Both the position numbers and the translations under genes were made by a program. The notes beneath the pieces are model-generated. The model had not been told where the DNA came from, did no database searches, and saw only the letters and a program-made list of their open reading frames with translations. 64,000 nt of DNA from an uncultured Fibrobacter sp. (GTDB lineage: Bacteria > Fibrobacterota > Fibrobacteria > Fibrobacterales > Fibrobacteraceae): the NCBI RefSeq assembly GCF_947305105.1, contig NZ_CAMZCS010000014.1, forward strand, positions 1-64,000. Reading direction: 5' to 3'. Positions 1 to 7,978 of the stretch are shown piece after piece (position 1 is the first letter of the stretch; the number at the start of each line of letters is the position of its first letter).

Positions 1-43
1 GTGCTAAAGCACTAAGTGGTCAAAGGTAGTCTCTATTTTCTAG

Positions 44-66
44 CCTCTCGCCTCGTGCCTCATTTT
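44..66. repeat. Heptamer-type repeat fragment upstream of the Omp85-like gene
   Basis: A short stretch made of GCCTC/TAGCCTC/GCCTCGT-like heptamers, matching the repeat family found in the larger intergenic blocks of this window (about 4.8, 27.4 and 48.5 kb). It lies just before the likely start of the first gene. Fragmentary, so membership is judged by motif resemblance only. Confidence 0.5.
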
Positions 67-96
67 TTTCTATCTTACCTTTTCGTGATTGATTTT

Positions 97-1446
97 GTGA
101 AAATTGCGGGCCTTCTTGTCGGGTTTTGTGCCTGTGTCGCCTTTGCTGAGCCTTCTGCTGCCCCAGAAACGGGTGCTGCCGGTTGCTCTGATGGCGTTGT
201 GGTCTCGTCCATTGAATTCAAGGGGCTTGAACATACGAAGCCGCGCGTCGTGGAACGCGAACTTTTGAACAAGGTGGGGGAGCCGTTCTCTGCCGAAAAG
301 TTCGAAACCGAAAAACTCCGCCTGCAAGACCTCGACCTCTTCACCGAAATCACCGTAACCTGCACCCCCGCAGCCCCCCAGCCCACGAACCTCGAGCCTC
401 GGGCCTCGAGCCTCACCTACTCCTTCAAGGAAATCTTCCGCTGGATTCCCTCTCCGGCAGGCAAGGAGACCGACCGCGACGGGCTTATGCTCGGTCTTGC
501 TCTTGCGAATCTGAACGTACTTGGCGAAGATATCCGTGCTGAAATCCAGTACCGTACATCCACCGACCCGTTCCTAGACAATAACGAGTACGCTTTATAT
601 GTGAGTTCCCCTTACTTTTTCGGCCTCCCGCTCGGCTGGAATTTCGAGTTCCTGCGGACCGACAGCTATGACGATATCCGTGGTTACCAGGACGACAGCT
701 GGCTTGTCGATCTAGACCTGGATTATGCGCTTCTTCCTCACTTGTCTCTCCTGGGTACGCTTGCGGGTAGAGTCTTGGAGAATGCGGCGTTCTTGCCTGA
801 ATTCGGTTTGGGCTTTGCGTTCGATTACCGCGACAGCAAGCTTGATACGCGCAAGGGTGTGTATTACGAATACATGCTGACTCACGTGGGTGGCACGGAC
901 GAAGACAAGGGGGCCGAGAGCATGGGTAGCGAGAACTACTGGGAACTCTTGACGGATGCCCGCGCCTATTTTACCATGAGCCGTTTCGTGACCGGTGCGA
1001 CCGCCCTAGTGCGCTTCCGCCCGGGTGACGTGAAGTTTTACGACTACTATTACCACGGGGGGCCGAATACATTCCGCGGGCGTGGAGGTACCCCCATCGG
1101 TGGCAAAGAAGATGAGGCCGATTCTGTACGCCTTGGGGTGCACGAGGTCTTGCTCACGCTCGAAGAGCGCTTCGTGCTGATGGAACGCCATGCGGCAAGC
1201 GTACTGGGTGTCAATTTCTTCTATGGGGTGCAGCTTGTGGCCGGCTTGGACGGAAGCCTCCTGTGGGACAAGGGGCACCCCGGTTGGGATGATTACGAGG
1301 GGGCTGTCTATGGCGGCGTCCATCTGGTGATTCCGGCCCTTGACCGGATCCGTTTTGAGGTCGGTTATAGGCCCGATAGGGGAGAACCTGCTTTCTATTT
1401 CGGCTTGTTTGACAAGGTTATTTCGTCTCGCTGGCGCAGCCGCTGA
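97..1446 (+). CDS. Omp85/TamA-like outer-membrane protein
   Basis: A predicted exported outer-membrane beta-barrel protein of about 449 residues. I start it at the GTG at 97 because this gives a compact signal peptide (MKIAGLL..., cleavage near AFA-EP); the frame stays open further upstream but that part is repeat-derived. There is no clear Shine-Dalgarno. Residues about 30-95 look like one POTRA domain (SSIEFKGLEHTKPRVVEREL). The rest is rich in alternating aromatic/polar strands with GxGFxFDYRDSKLD and FRGRGG motifs typical of the Omp85 barrel. With one POTRA it is closer to short Omp85/TamA-like proteins than to BamA. Residues about 97-107 (NLEPRASSL) are encoded by a heptamer-repeat sequence. 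The gene at 47.0 kb is a distant paralogue. Substrate unknown. Confidence 0.75.
   Translation: MKIAGLLVGFCACVAFAEPSAAPETGAAGCSDGVVVSSIEFKGLEHTKPRVVERELLNKVGEPFSAEKFETEKLRLQDLDLFTEITVTCTPAAPQPTNLEPRASSLTYSFKEIFRWIPSPAGKETDRDGLMLGLALANLNVLGEDIRAEIQYRTSTDPFLDNNEYALYVSSPYFFGLPLGWNFEFLRTDSYDDIRGYQDDSWLVDLDLDYALLPHLSLLGTLAGRVLENAAFLPEFGLGFAFDYRDSKLDTRKGVYYEYMLTHVGGTDEDKGAESMGSENYWELLTDARAYFTMSRFVTGATALVRFRPGDVKFYDYYYHGGPNTFRGRGGTPIGGKEDEADSVRLGVHEVLLTLEERFVLMERHAASVLGVNFFYGVQLVAGLDGSLLWDKGHPGWDDYEGAVYGGVHLVIPALDRIRFEVGYRPDRGEPAFYFGLFDKVISSRWRSR
381..417. repeat. Heptamer repeat inside a coding sequence
   Basis: CCTCGAG/CCTCGGG/CCTCGAG/CCTCACC units in 7-nt register, the same units seen between genes at about 4975, 27385, 34325 and 48470. 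Here they lie in frame inside the Omp85-like gene, in the linker between the POTRA and the barrel. Confidence 0.65.
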
Positions 1447-1453
1447 CGCTCCC

Positions 1454-1482
1454 TTGACCTTTTTGTAAAATTTTGTTAAATT
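1454..1482 (+). promoter_or_regulatory. Candidate sigma-70-type promoter of ppa
   Basis: TTGACC at 1454-1459, then a 17-nt spacer, then TAAATT at 1477-1482, about 60 nt ahead of the ppa start in an AT-rich gap. The -35 is close to consensus and the -10 is weaker. Pattern match only. Confidence 0.4.
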
Positions 1483-1541
1483 TGTGTTGCTTTTTTAATA
1501 TGGAAGATAAATCGGGCTCAATGTGGGCCCTTGGAGAATAA

Positions 1542-2132
1542 ATGGCAATCAATTATCTAGATCTCCCCATTGGTCGCAAGTACCCCTACGAGGTGGAATG
1601 CGTGGTGGAAATCGGCAAGGATACAAGCCTCAAGTACGAATATGACGAGCGCCTGCACGTGTTCCGCCTGGACCGTTGCCTCTTGAGCTCCATGAGCTAT
1701 CCTTGCACTTACGGCTTTATTCCGAGCACCAAGGCCGACGACGGCGACGCGCTCGACATGCTCATTTACAGCCCGGCTTCGATGATGACGGGCACTGTCT
1801 GCACCTGCCGCGTCATCGGTGCTCTCGACATGACCGACGGCGGCAAGAAGGACTACAAGGTGTTGGGCGTCCCGGTGTTCAACCCGCGCCCCATCAAGGA
1901 CATCAGCGACGTAGACCAGATGTTCTTGCGCATCACCAAGAACTTCTTCCAGAACTACAAGGAACTGGAAGGCAAGGACGTGCAGATTGGCGAATGGCAA
2001 GACGCTGCGTTCGCCCGCGAAAAGGTGATTGCCGCCCATCGTGCCTATTTCCAGAACCAGGTGCAGATTCCCGATACATTCTATCAGGAACCCGAACACG
2101 GCGACCATCTCCCGCCCGAAGAACTGATTTAG
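1542..2132 (+). CDS. ppa: Inorganic pyrophosphatase (family I)
   Basis: Hydrolyses pyrophosphate to two phosphates in the cytoplasm, pulling biosynthetic reactions forward. The 196-residue length fits soluble family I enzymes. The metal-binding signature D-D-G-D-A-L-D-M-L is at residues 66-74, preceded by SYPCTYGFIP, and KDY and KV-IAAH-AY elements follow where expected. GGAGAA lies about 6 nt before the ATG. The gene is monocistronic: a candidate promoter lies upstream and a strong hairpin terminator follows at 2154. Identification is secure at family level. Confidence 0.95.
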   Translation: MAINYLDLPIGRKYPYEVECVVEIGKDTSLKYEYDERLHVFRLDRCLLSSMSYPCTYGFIPSTKADDGDALDMLIYSPASMMTGTVCTCRVIGALDMTDGGKKDYKVLGVPVFNPRPIKDISDVDQMFLRITKNFFQNYKELEGKDVQIGEWQDAAFAREKVIAAHRAYFQNQVQIPDTFYQEPEHGDHLPPEELI

Positions 2133-2153
2133 GACGGATAGACTCTTTTTTGT

Positions 2154-2185
2154 GGGCTGTTTTCTGAGGAAAATAGCCCTTTTTT
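2154..2185 (+). terminator. Rho-independent terminator after ppa
   Basis: GGGCT-G-TTTTC, loop TGAG, then GAAAA-T-AGCCC followed by a T-run. An 11-position stem with one mismatch, about 20 nt after the ppa stop. Confidence 0.8.
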
Positions 2186-2317
2186 GTGCTTAAACATGTG
2201 ATTTATTTTGCATCTGGCGAAAAAAAGTAACCTTGGCTATGTGAAAAGCTGTAAAAAGATGTATTTTTGTAAGCAACTAGTTACAATTCTATAGTAGGCT
2301 TGCCTACAGGAGTTAAG

Positions 2318-4576
2318 ATGATTCTAAAACGCTTTTCCTTTATGCTGATGGGCTCCGCAGTTCTTTCTACGGCCCTGCTCCTTGGCGCTTGCGGCGACAG
2401 CTCTTCTTCGTCGGGCACCAATGAAGATGATGAACTGGGTGAGGTTCAAGTCAAGGCCAAGTCCTCCAGTAGTAGCAAGAAAAAGACTTCCAGTTCCAGT
2501 TCCGAAACATCGGCAAATGATGCTGAAGATCCATCCGATCTCAAGGAGTCCAAGACTCTGGAAGCTCCGTCGAATGTGACCCTTTCGAGACTTGCTCCGA
2601 GCGTTTGGGAACTGAGCTTCTCGTACGAAGGAAAGGACGCCGAAAGCTTTGTCGTGCAGCGCTATGCTCCTGGGAATAAGTCTTGGGAAGAATATGACAA
2701 AATCGATGCCGAAATGACTCATTTCCTTATCGATGGCGCGAAGAACGGCGGCTATTACTATCGCCTCGCCGCGAAGAACGAAGAGACTCGTTCTGCCTAT
2801 ACAAAGGAAGTGTTCGTTTCGGATGAAGTTGAATATGCCGATGGCATCAAGCTCACTCCTCCTACGGCAAAGCCGAACGTTTCTGAAGAAAACGTGTTGG
2901 AAATTGTGCTTACCGGGAACTACCCGAGCAAGGCCATCACGAAATCTATTTACAACAAGGACTCAAAGGGCAAGACCGTTGGTAGCGTTTCTTACGAGGC
3001 CCGTTTTGTGACGGGGACCGAGAAGAGCGTCGATACCGTGAAGGTGTCCGTGGATCAGTCCTCCATTTCTAAGACATTCAATAGTGTCGAAGAACAGTGC
3101 AATGCCTATGCCCAAATTCGCGTGGTTTGGACCGACAAAAACGGCGAGTCCGATTACGGTGAATGGTCTGACCCGATGGGCACGAAGGCCGGTACGAACA
3201 CCAACCTCATCGATGAGGATAAACGCTGCGAGGCCAAGGCATCTTCTGGCGATGAAGGTGGCGAGGGCGGTGAAGGCTCCGGCTCCGAAAGCTCCGAGAA
3301 ATCCAAGGTCGCGTTTGCTGTCCCGTCGAACTTGATGGTGAAGAACCAGGATGCAGGCACGTGGATGCTGGAATGGTCGTACAAGCCGGTTGAAGCTCGT
3401 CCTGAAAAGGGTTTTGTCATCCAGAAACTCGACCTTGAAAACAGCAAGTGGGAAGATTTCGATACTACCGGTGCCGGTGTCTACCGTGCGATGATTACTG
3501 GCCTTACCGACCCGTACAACTATTTCCGCGTTGCTGCTTTCGACGACGACGGCATGTCCGAGTTCTCTACGGATGTCCTGGTTTCGGTGAGTGAAGCGGA
3601 TGTCGAGGTCACGGTGGTGAATCCGCCTGCAAACCTTGCGATTGCCCGTATTGCTCCGAGTGTGTGGGAACTCAGCTGGCAGTACGATATCGCCAGCGAT
3701 AATCCGGATAGGAAGTTCATCATCCAGTCTTCTAAACTGAAAGACTTTGAATGGACTGATGTGGAAACCGATATTGAAGGTGATGTTCGCTATTACCGTA
3801 TTCAGGGTCGCGACAAGATTGAAACTTATTACCGCATGGCCGTCATCGACAAGGAAGATACATCCGCCTTTACGGAAGCAGTCCAGCTGACTCCGGAAAT
3901 CCCGTATCGCGAATACATGGCGCTCAACGTCCCTGTTCCGACGATGAAATTTATCAAGTATTACACCACTAATTACGAAGTGGACAAGGATACTTCTACG
4001 AAGAACGATGTCACATATGTCGATGGTACTGCGACATACACGATTACGGAGAACTTTATCAGCAAGTATATCGCCGAATCGGAATACACGGATACGATGT
4101 ATTACGAGGCCCGTTGGTTCACTTCTCTGGAGCATTACAACGACTACAAGATCGGTGGATGCGATGGAAAGAAGACTTCTAATGGCTGCGACAGCTGCTA
4201 CTGGGAAGAACAGTTCCCGTATCAGGAACCCTCCATTAAGAAGGGCTTCTATGAAAGCGATATCTATCTCCCTGGAAAGGATGGAGATAAGGATACGACG
4301 GTGTATACGTACTGCAAACTTTCTACTGGATACAGTCCGTCGGAACATTCCAAGATCTATGATCCTGCAACAGACAAGGACGAAAGAGAGGCTCTCATTG
4401 CGATAGAAGTTGCGATGTCCAAGTGCTTGCAGCATTATGTCCGTAACATTTGCGGTTACTATGTACAGATCCGTATTGTCTGGACCGACACGAATGGCGA
4501 GACGGACTGGAGCGAATGGACGCAGCCCTTCAGCGTAGCGGACATTAGCGGCGCTGACGATATCTGCGCTAGATAA
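2318..4576 (+). CDS. Large surface lipoprotein with fibronectin-III-like repeats
   Basis: Predicted lipoprotein of 752 residues, function unknown. The start is the ATG at 2318, 5 nt after AGGAG at 2308-2312. The signal peptide ends in a lipobox LLLGAC, followed by GDSSSSS and a Ser/Lys-rich linker, the usual architecture of Fibrobacter surface lipoproteins. After the linker, three similar blocks start with (P)(S/A)N-L-x-(V/I)-A-(R)...W-E-L-S-(F/W)-x-Y and end in Y-Y-R-(L/M)-A, which resembles fibronectin type III strands (about residues 85-170, 335-425 and 430-525). Two further segments share R-(I/V)-V-W-T-D-x-N-G-E-(S/T)-D, suggesting another duplicated domain. No catalytic motif is visible. 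Surface binding or scaffolding is an inference. Confidence 0.8.
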   Translation: MILKRFSFMLMGSAVLSTALLLGACGDSSSSSGTNEDDELGEVQVKAKSSSSSKKKTSSSSSETSANDAEDPSDLKESKTLEAPSNVTLSRLAPSVWELSFSYEGKDAESFVVQRYAPGNKSWEEYDKIDAEMTHFLIDGAKNGGYYYRLAAKNEETRSAYTKEVFVSDEVEYADGIKLTPPTAKPNVSEENVLEIVLTGNYPSKAITKSIYNKDSKGKTVGSVSYEARFVTGTEKSVDTVKVSVDQSSISKTFNSVEEQCNAYAQIRVVWTDKNGESDYGEWSDPMGTKAGTNTNLIDEDKRCEAKASSGDEGGEGGEGSGSESSEKSKVAFAVPSNLMVKNQDAGTWMLEWSYKPVEARPEKGFVIQKLDLENSKWEDFDTTGAGVYRAMITGLTDPYNYFRVAAFDDDGMSEFSTDVLVSVSEADVEVTVVNPPANLAIARIAPSVWELSWQYDIASDNPDRKFIIQSSKLKDFEWTDVETDIEGDVRYYRIQGRDKIETYYRMAVIDKEDTSAFTEAVQLTPEIPYREYMALNVPVPTMKFIKYYTTNYEVDKDTSTKNDVTYVDGTATYTITENFISKYIAESEYTDTMYYEARWFTSLEHYNDYKIGGCDGKKTSNGCDSCYWEEQFPYQEPSIKKGFYESDIYLPGKDGDKDTTVYTYCKLSTGYSPSEHSKIYDPATDKDEREALIAIEVAMSKCLQHYVRNICGYYVQIRIVWTDTNGETDWSEWTQPFSVADISGADDICAR

Positions 4577-4602
4577 GAACCGTATTGAAACGATTTAAAA
4601 TG

Positions 4603-4625
4603 GCCTCCCTTCGGGGAGGCTTTGT
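4603..4625 (+). terminator. Rho-independent terminator
   Basis: GCCTCCC-TTCG-GGGAGGC followed by TTTGTT. A perfect 7-bp stem with a stable TTCG tetraloop, 26 nt after the lipoprotein stop. Confidence 0.85.
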
Positions 4626-4996
4626 TGTATGAGATAGTAGGAAGTAGACAGTAGGAAGTAAGCAGTGGTTGGTGGTTAGTATTTGTCATTCGCAGGCGCA
4701 TGACTCGTCGGCTCAGCCATGCCGAAACGCAAGCGTTTTGGCGTGGCATTCGCCTTGGTTGTCATTGCGAGGGGTGAAAACCCCGAAGCAATCTCCATCA
4801 GAGAATCTAGAGGCTAGGATCTAGAGACTAGGGGAAATGAGGTCGGCACTTCGTGCCTTTGAGGTATGAGGAATGAGGTCAGTAAACAGTGGTTAGTGTT
4901 TGGTGGTTAGGGGGTGATTCCCAAGTTCGACTTTTATTGCTTACTAATTACTTGATAAACTCACTGCTCGTGTCTCGAGCCCCGGGCCTCGAGACT
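4626..4996. repeat. Gene-free block of heptamer repeats and hairpins
   Basis: The space between a plus-strand lipoprotein and the convergent nuo operon holds no credible gene. 4631-4680 is built from AGGAAGT/AGACAGT/AGCAGTGGTT-type heptamers. 4719-4749 is a hairpin (ATGCC, AAACGC / GCGTTT, GGCAT). 4761-4796 is a palindromic element GTCATTGCGAGG ... GAAGCAATCTC. 4801-4916 returns to CTAGAGG/CTAGGAT/CTAGAGA and GGTTAGT heptamers around a GGCACTTCGTGCC hairpin. 4970-4996 is CTCGAGC/CCCGGGC-type units. The block looks like accreted repeat elements. Confidence 0.75.
4761..4796. repeat. Palindromic short interspersed element
   Basis: GTCATTGCGAGG followed by a GGGGT-GAAA-ACCCC hairpin and GAAGCAATCTC; the ends ATTGC and GCAAT are inverted repeats. 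A second version lies inside the lipoprotein gene at 51377-51410 with a different central loop, so this is a dispersed family. Confidence 0.65.
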
Positions 4997-6439
4997 CTAA
5001 AACGTAAACCCGCCGAAGATGTTGTTGCTCAGGAAGGGGAGCACGCCGAGCAGCACGACGGCTGCGGAAAGCGCTATGATGATTGTCCTCTGTCGTTTGG
5101 TCAGGCGAAGCGGGGAGAGATGATCTTCGGGTTCGTCGATCCAAGCGCTCTTGATGAGTTGCAAGTAATAGTACAGCGCGATAACGTTGTTCAAAACGGC
5201 GAAACCGACGAGCATGTAGTGGCCCGTGGTGGCCCCGGCAAAGAACAGGTGGAACTTGCCGAAGAACCCTGCCAGAGGCGGAATACCGGCCAAGCTGAAC
5301 ATGGATATGGCGAGCGCAATGGCGAGGGCCGGGTTCTGCTGGCTGAGCCCGCGTAGAGAATAGAATGTTTCTTCGCGGTGGTGGCCGATGATGCCGAAAA
5401 TGAAGAACGCGAGGTAGTTCGACACGGCGTAGATGAACAAGTAGTAGATGATTGCCGTGCGTGCCATTTCGATGGGCCCGAGGAGTGCAATCATGATATA
5501 GCCCGCCTGCGCGATGGAACTGTATGCCATGAAGCGGCGGAGGCGAGTCTGCTTGAGCGCACCCAGGTTACCGACAAAGAGCGTGGTACCGGCGAGCAAT
5601 GCGATGAACGGTGCCATTTGCTCCTGAACGGGAGAGAGAGGCCCAAAGACGAGCACCACGAGGAAGGCAATTGCGGCTGTCTTGGAGGTTACCGAGAGAA
5701 CGGCCGTGACCGGGGTCGGTGCGCCTTCGTAGACATCGGGGGCCCAAGTATAGAAGGGGAACAGCGTAAGCTTGAAACCGATGCCGCAGAACAGGAACAG
5801 GATGGCAACCCAGAGCAGGGGATTGGATGTTCCGGCCTCGACGGCGGTGCGGATTTCGTTGAAGTAGATGGAACCCGAGAAACCGTAGAGGTAACTGAAC
5901 CCGAACAGTTCAAAGGCAGTCGCAACAGAACCCATCATGATATACTTGGTGGCCGCTTCGGAACCCATCTGGTCTTTCTTGTTCCAGGCGGTGAGCGCAT
6001 ACATCGGGATAGTGGCGATTTCGAGCCCGAGGAAGAACGTGAGCATGTCGCACGCCGAGACGATGGTGAATCCGCCGAAGGTGGCGAAGGCAATCGCGCC
6101 GGTGAATTCTGCAAACTGGTGCATTTGCGGTTTCCCGTCGGCTCCGTGCTCGAAGTAGTCCTTCGAAAGCCACATGCCGAGCATGGCCGAGAGCATGAGC
6201 ACTTCGCGGATAAGCACGCCGAAGTCGTCGATTTTCCAGTTGCAGATAAAGAACTTGCCGATGTTATTCGTGAGCGGAATGAAGTTCAGCAAAACGAAAA
6301 TGACAATGAAACCGATGTTCGCCAAGCGCCAAGGAATCGGCGATCTGTAGCTACAGAAAAGTCGGCTGCCGATGACGAGGAACGGGAACAGCAGCAGGAG
6401 CGCGTCGGGAATAATGAAGTTCGGTAGGATAAAGTTCAT
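4997..6439 (-). CDS. nuoN: NADH-quinone oxidoreductase subunit N
   Basis: Antiporter-like membrane subunit of complex I that helps couple quinone reduction to proton pumping. 480 residues, almost wholly hydrophobic helices, with the family features GLEIATIPMYAL, a Lys-bearing helix near GIGFKLTLFPFYTWAPDVYEG and SLAGIPPLAGFFGK. Last gene of the operon. Its Shine-Dalgarno (GGAGG) overlaps the end of nuoM, which stops 3 nt before its start, so the two are translationally linked. Length and motifs fit a complete NuoN. Confidence 0.95.
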   Translation of the reverse strand: MNFILPNFIIPDALLLLFPFLVIGSRLFCSYRSPIPWRLANIGFIVIFVLLNFIPLTNNIGKFFICNWKIDDFGVLIREVLMLSAMLGMWLSKDYFEHGADGKPQMHQFAEFTGAIAFATFGGFTIVSACDMLTFFLGLEIATIPMYALTAWNKKDQMGSEAATKYIMMGSVATAFELFGFSYLYGFSGSIYFNEIRTAVEAGTSNPLLWVAILFLFCGIGFKLTLFPFYTWAPDVYEGAPTPVTAVLSVTSKTAAIAFLVVLVFGPLSPVQEQMAPFIALLAGTTLFVGNLGALKQTRLRRFMAYSSIAQAGYIMIALLGPIEMARTAIIYYLFIYAVSNYLAFFIFGIIGHHREETFYSLRGLSQQNPALAIALAISMFSLAGIPPLAGFFGKFHLFFAGATTGHYMLVGFAVLNNVIALYYYLQLIKSAWIDEPEDHLSPLRLTKRQRTIIIALSAAVVLLGVLPFLSNNIFGGFTF

Positions 6440-6442
6440 TTT

Positions 6443-7972
6443 TTAACCTCCAACCACGGTGGCCGTCGCTGCGGCAATTCTGTTGAATATTGGAGCGATG
6501 CTCGTGTCGAGCATGTCGGCTATCCAACCGGGGCAAACACCGATGAAGAGCAGGCAGAGTACCAGGAATGCGATGACAATTTTTTCGCGGATATCCGCAT
6601 CGGTGAGCGATTCGTATTTTGAGGGCATGTTGCCGTGCAACATGCGGTTCGCCGTCTGCAAGATATAGACGGCTGTCGTCGTGATGCTCAAAATGGCGAG
6701 AACCGTCACGAAGCGCGTAATGGTGGAATCTTGCTGGAACGCGCCGATGAAGATGTTGCTCTCGGCGATGAACCCGCTGAATCCCGGCAGGCCGAGGCCT
6801 GCGAAGCCCGCGATGACGAACCCTACGCCGAGGAACGGGAGCTTGCGCATGATACCGCCCATCTGGGTGATGTCGCGGGTGTGCGTGCGTTCGTAAATCA
6901 TGCCGATAGAGGCGAAGAAGAGCCCGGTGAGGAACCCGTGCGAAATCATCTGGAGGCTGGCGCCGCGCAGGCCCACTGGCGTAAGTGCTGCAAGGCCGAG
7001 GAATATGAGGCCGAGGTGGCTGATGGAGCTGTAGGCGGTGATGTACTTGAGGTCTTTGTGGCGGATGGCGATGAAGGGGCCAAGGACCACGTTGAAAATC
7101 AGGAGCGCAACGACGTAGGGAAGCCAGAATTTGGCTGCTTCGGGCATGAGGAACATGGCGACGCGCAGGCATCCGTAAGCGCCCATCTTCATCATGACGC
7201 CTGCCGCGAGCATGGAGACGGCTGTCGGGGCCGCGGAGTGACCGTCCGGGCTCCAGAAATGGAACGGGAACAGGGAACTCGAAACGGCGAATCCCATGAA
7301 CATGAGGGGGAATGCCCACATCTGGAAATCCATCGGGAGCGAAACCCTGGAAAGTGCCATGATGCTCCAGGTGTCGAGGCCGGACTGGAAATAAATCCCG
7401 AACAATGTCGCAAGAATCATCGAGGAGCCGAAGGCGAGCGTCAACGTGAGCTTTTTACCGCCATAGTCCTTTTTCCCGGAACCGTAACCGGCAATCATCA
7501 GGTACATGCAGAGCGCTTCCATTTCGTAGAAGGCAAAGAACAGGACGAGGTCCATGCTCATGAACACTCCGTAGACGCTTGTCGCAAGGATCTGGATGAG
7601 GGCGAAGAAGATTTTCTGGTTGCCCTTGATGTTCCAGCTGACCAGCATCCCGGTCCAGACAATTGCCGAGGTGAGGAAAAGCAGCAGGATGTTCAGGCCG
7701 TCGGCTCCCACGGTGTAATGCGCGTTGATGCTACTGAGCCAAGGAATGTCGGTAAAGAAACGCAACAGGAGCGGGAATGCCTTGGGGTCGGCTGGCTCTG
7801 CGCCCATGGTGTAGACCCGGTAGGTCAGGTAACCGATGATTCCCATTACGATGGTGCCGGAAACCGTATGCAGAATCTTGATCAGCTTTATCTTTGAGCT
7901 GGGAATGGGCACGCTGATGAACACTGCGAGGAGTGGTATTGCCCAAATAACGTTAAAAAGTAGCGTATCCAT
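6443..7972 (-). CDS. nuoM: NADH-quinone oxidoreductase subunit M
   Basis: Antiporter-like proton-pumping subunit of the complex I membrane arm. 509 residues, about 14 predicted helices. Recognised by FYEMEALCMYLMI, the HFWSPDGHSAAPTAVSMLAAG segment (split here: HFWSPDGHSAAP, then TAVSMLAAGVMMK) and ISHLGLIFLG. The key glutamate in helix 5 (YEMEA) and the helix 7-8 lysine region are present. It starts 6 nt after nuoL stops, and the nuoL stop supplies part of a short AGG ribosome-binding site. Complete. Confidence 0.95.
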   Translation of the reverse strand: MDTLLFNVIWAIPLLAVFISVPIPSSKIKLIKILHTVSGTIVMGIIGYLTYRVYTMGAEPADPKAFPLLLRFFTDIPWLSSINAHYTVGADGLNILLLFLTSAIVWTGMLVSWNIKGNQKIFFALIQILATSVYGVFMSMDLVLFFAFYEMEALCMYLMIAGYGSGKKDYGGKKLTLTLAFGSSMILATLFGIYFQSGLDTWSIMALSRVSLPMDFQMWAFPLMFMGFAVSSSLFPFHFWSPDGHSAAPTAVSMLAAGVMMKMGAYGCLRVAMFLMPEAAKFWLPYVVALLIFNVVLGPFIAIRHKDLKYITAYSSISHLGLIFLGLAALTPVGLRGASLQMISHGFLTGLFFASIGMIYERTHTRDITQMGGIMRKLPFLGVGFVIAGFAGLGLPGFSGFIAESNIFIGAFQQDSTITRFVTVLAILSITTTAVYILQTANRMLHGNMPSKYESLTDADIREKIVIAFLVLCLLFIGVCPGWIADMLDTSIAPIFNRIAAATATVVGG

Positions 7973-7978
7973 AAAAAC

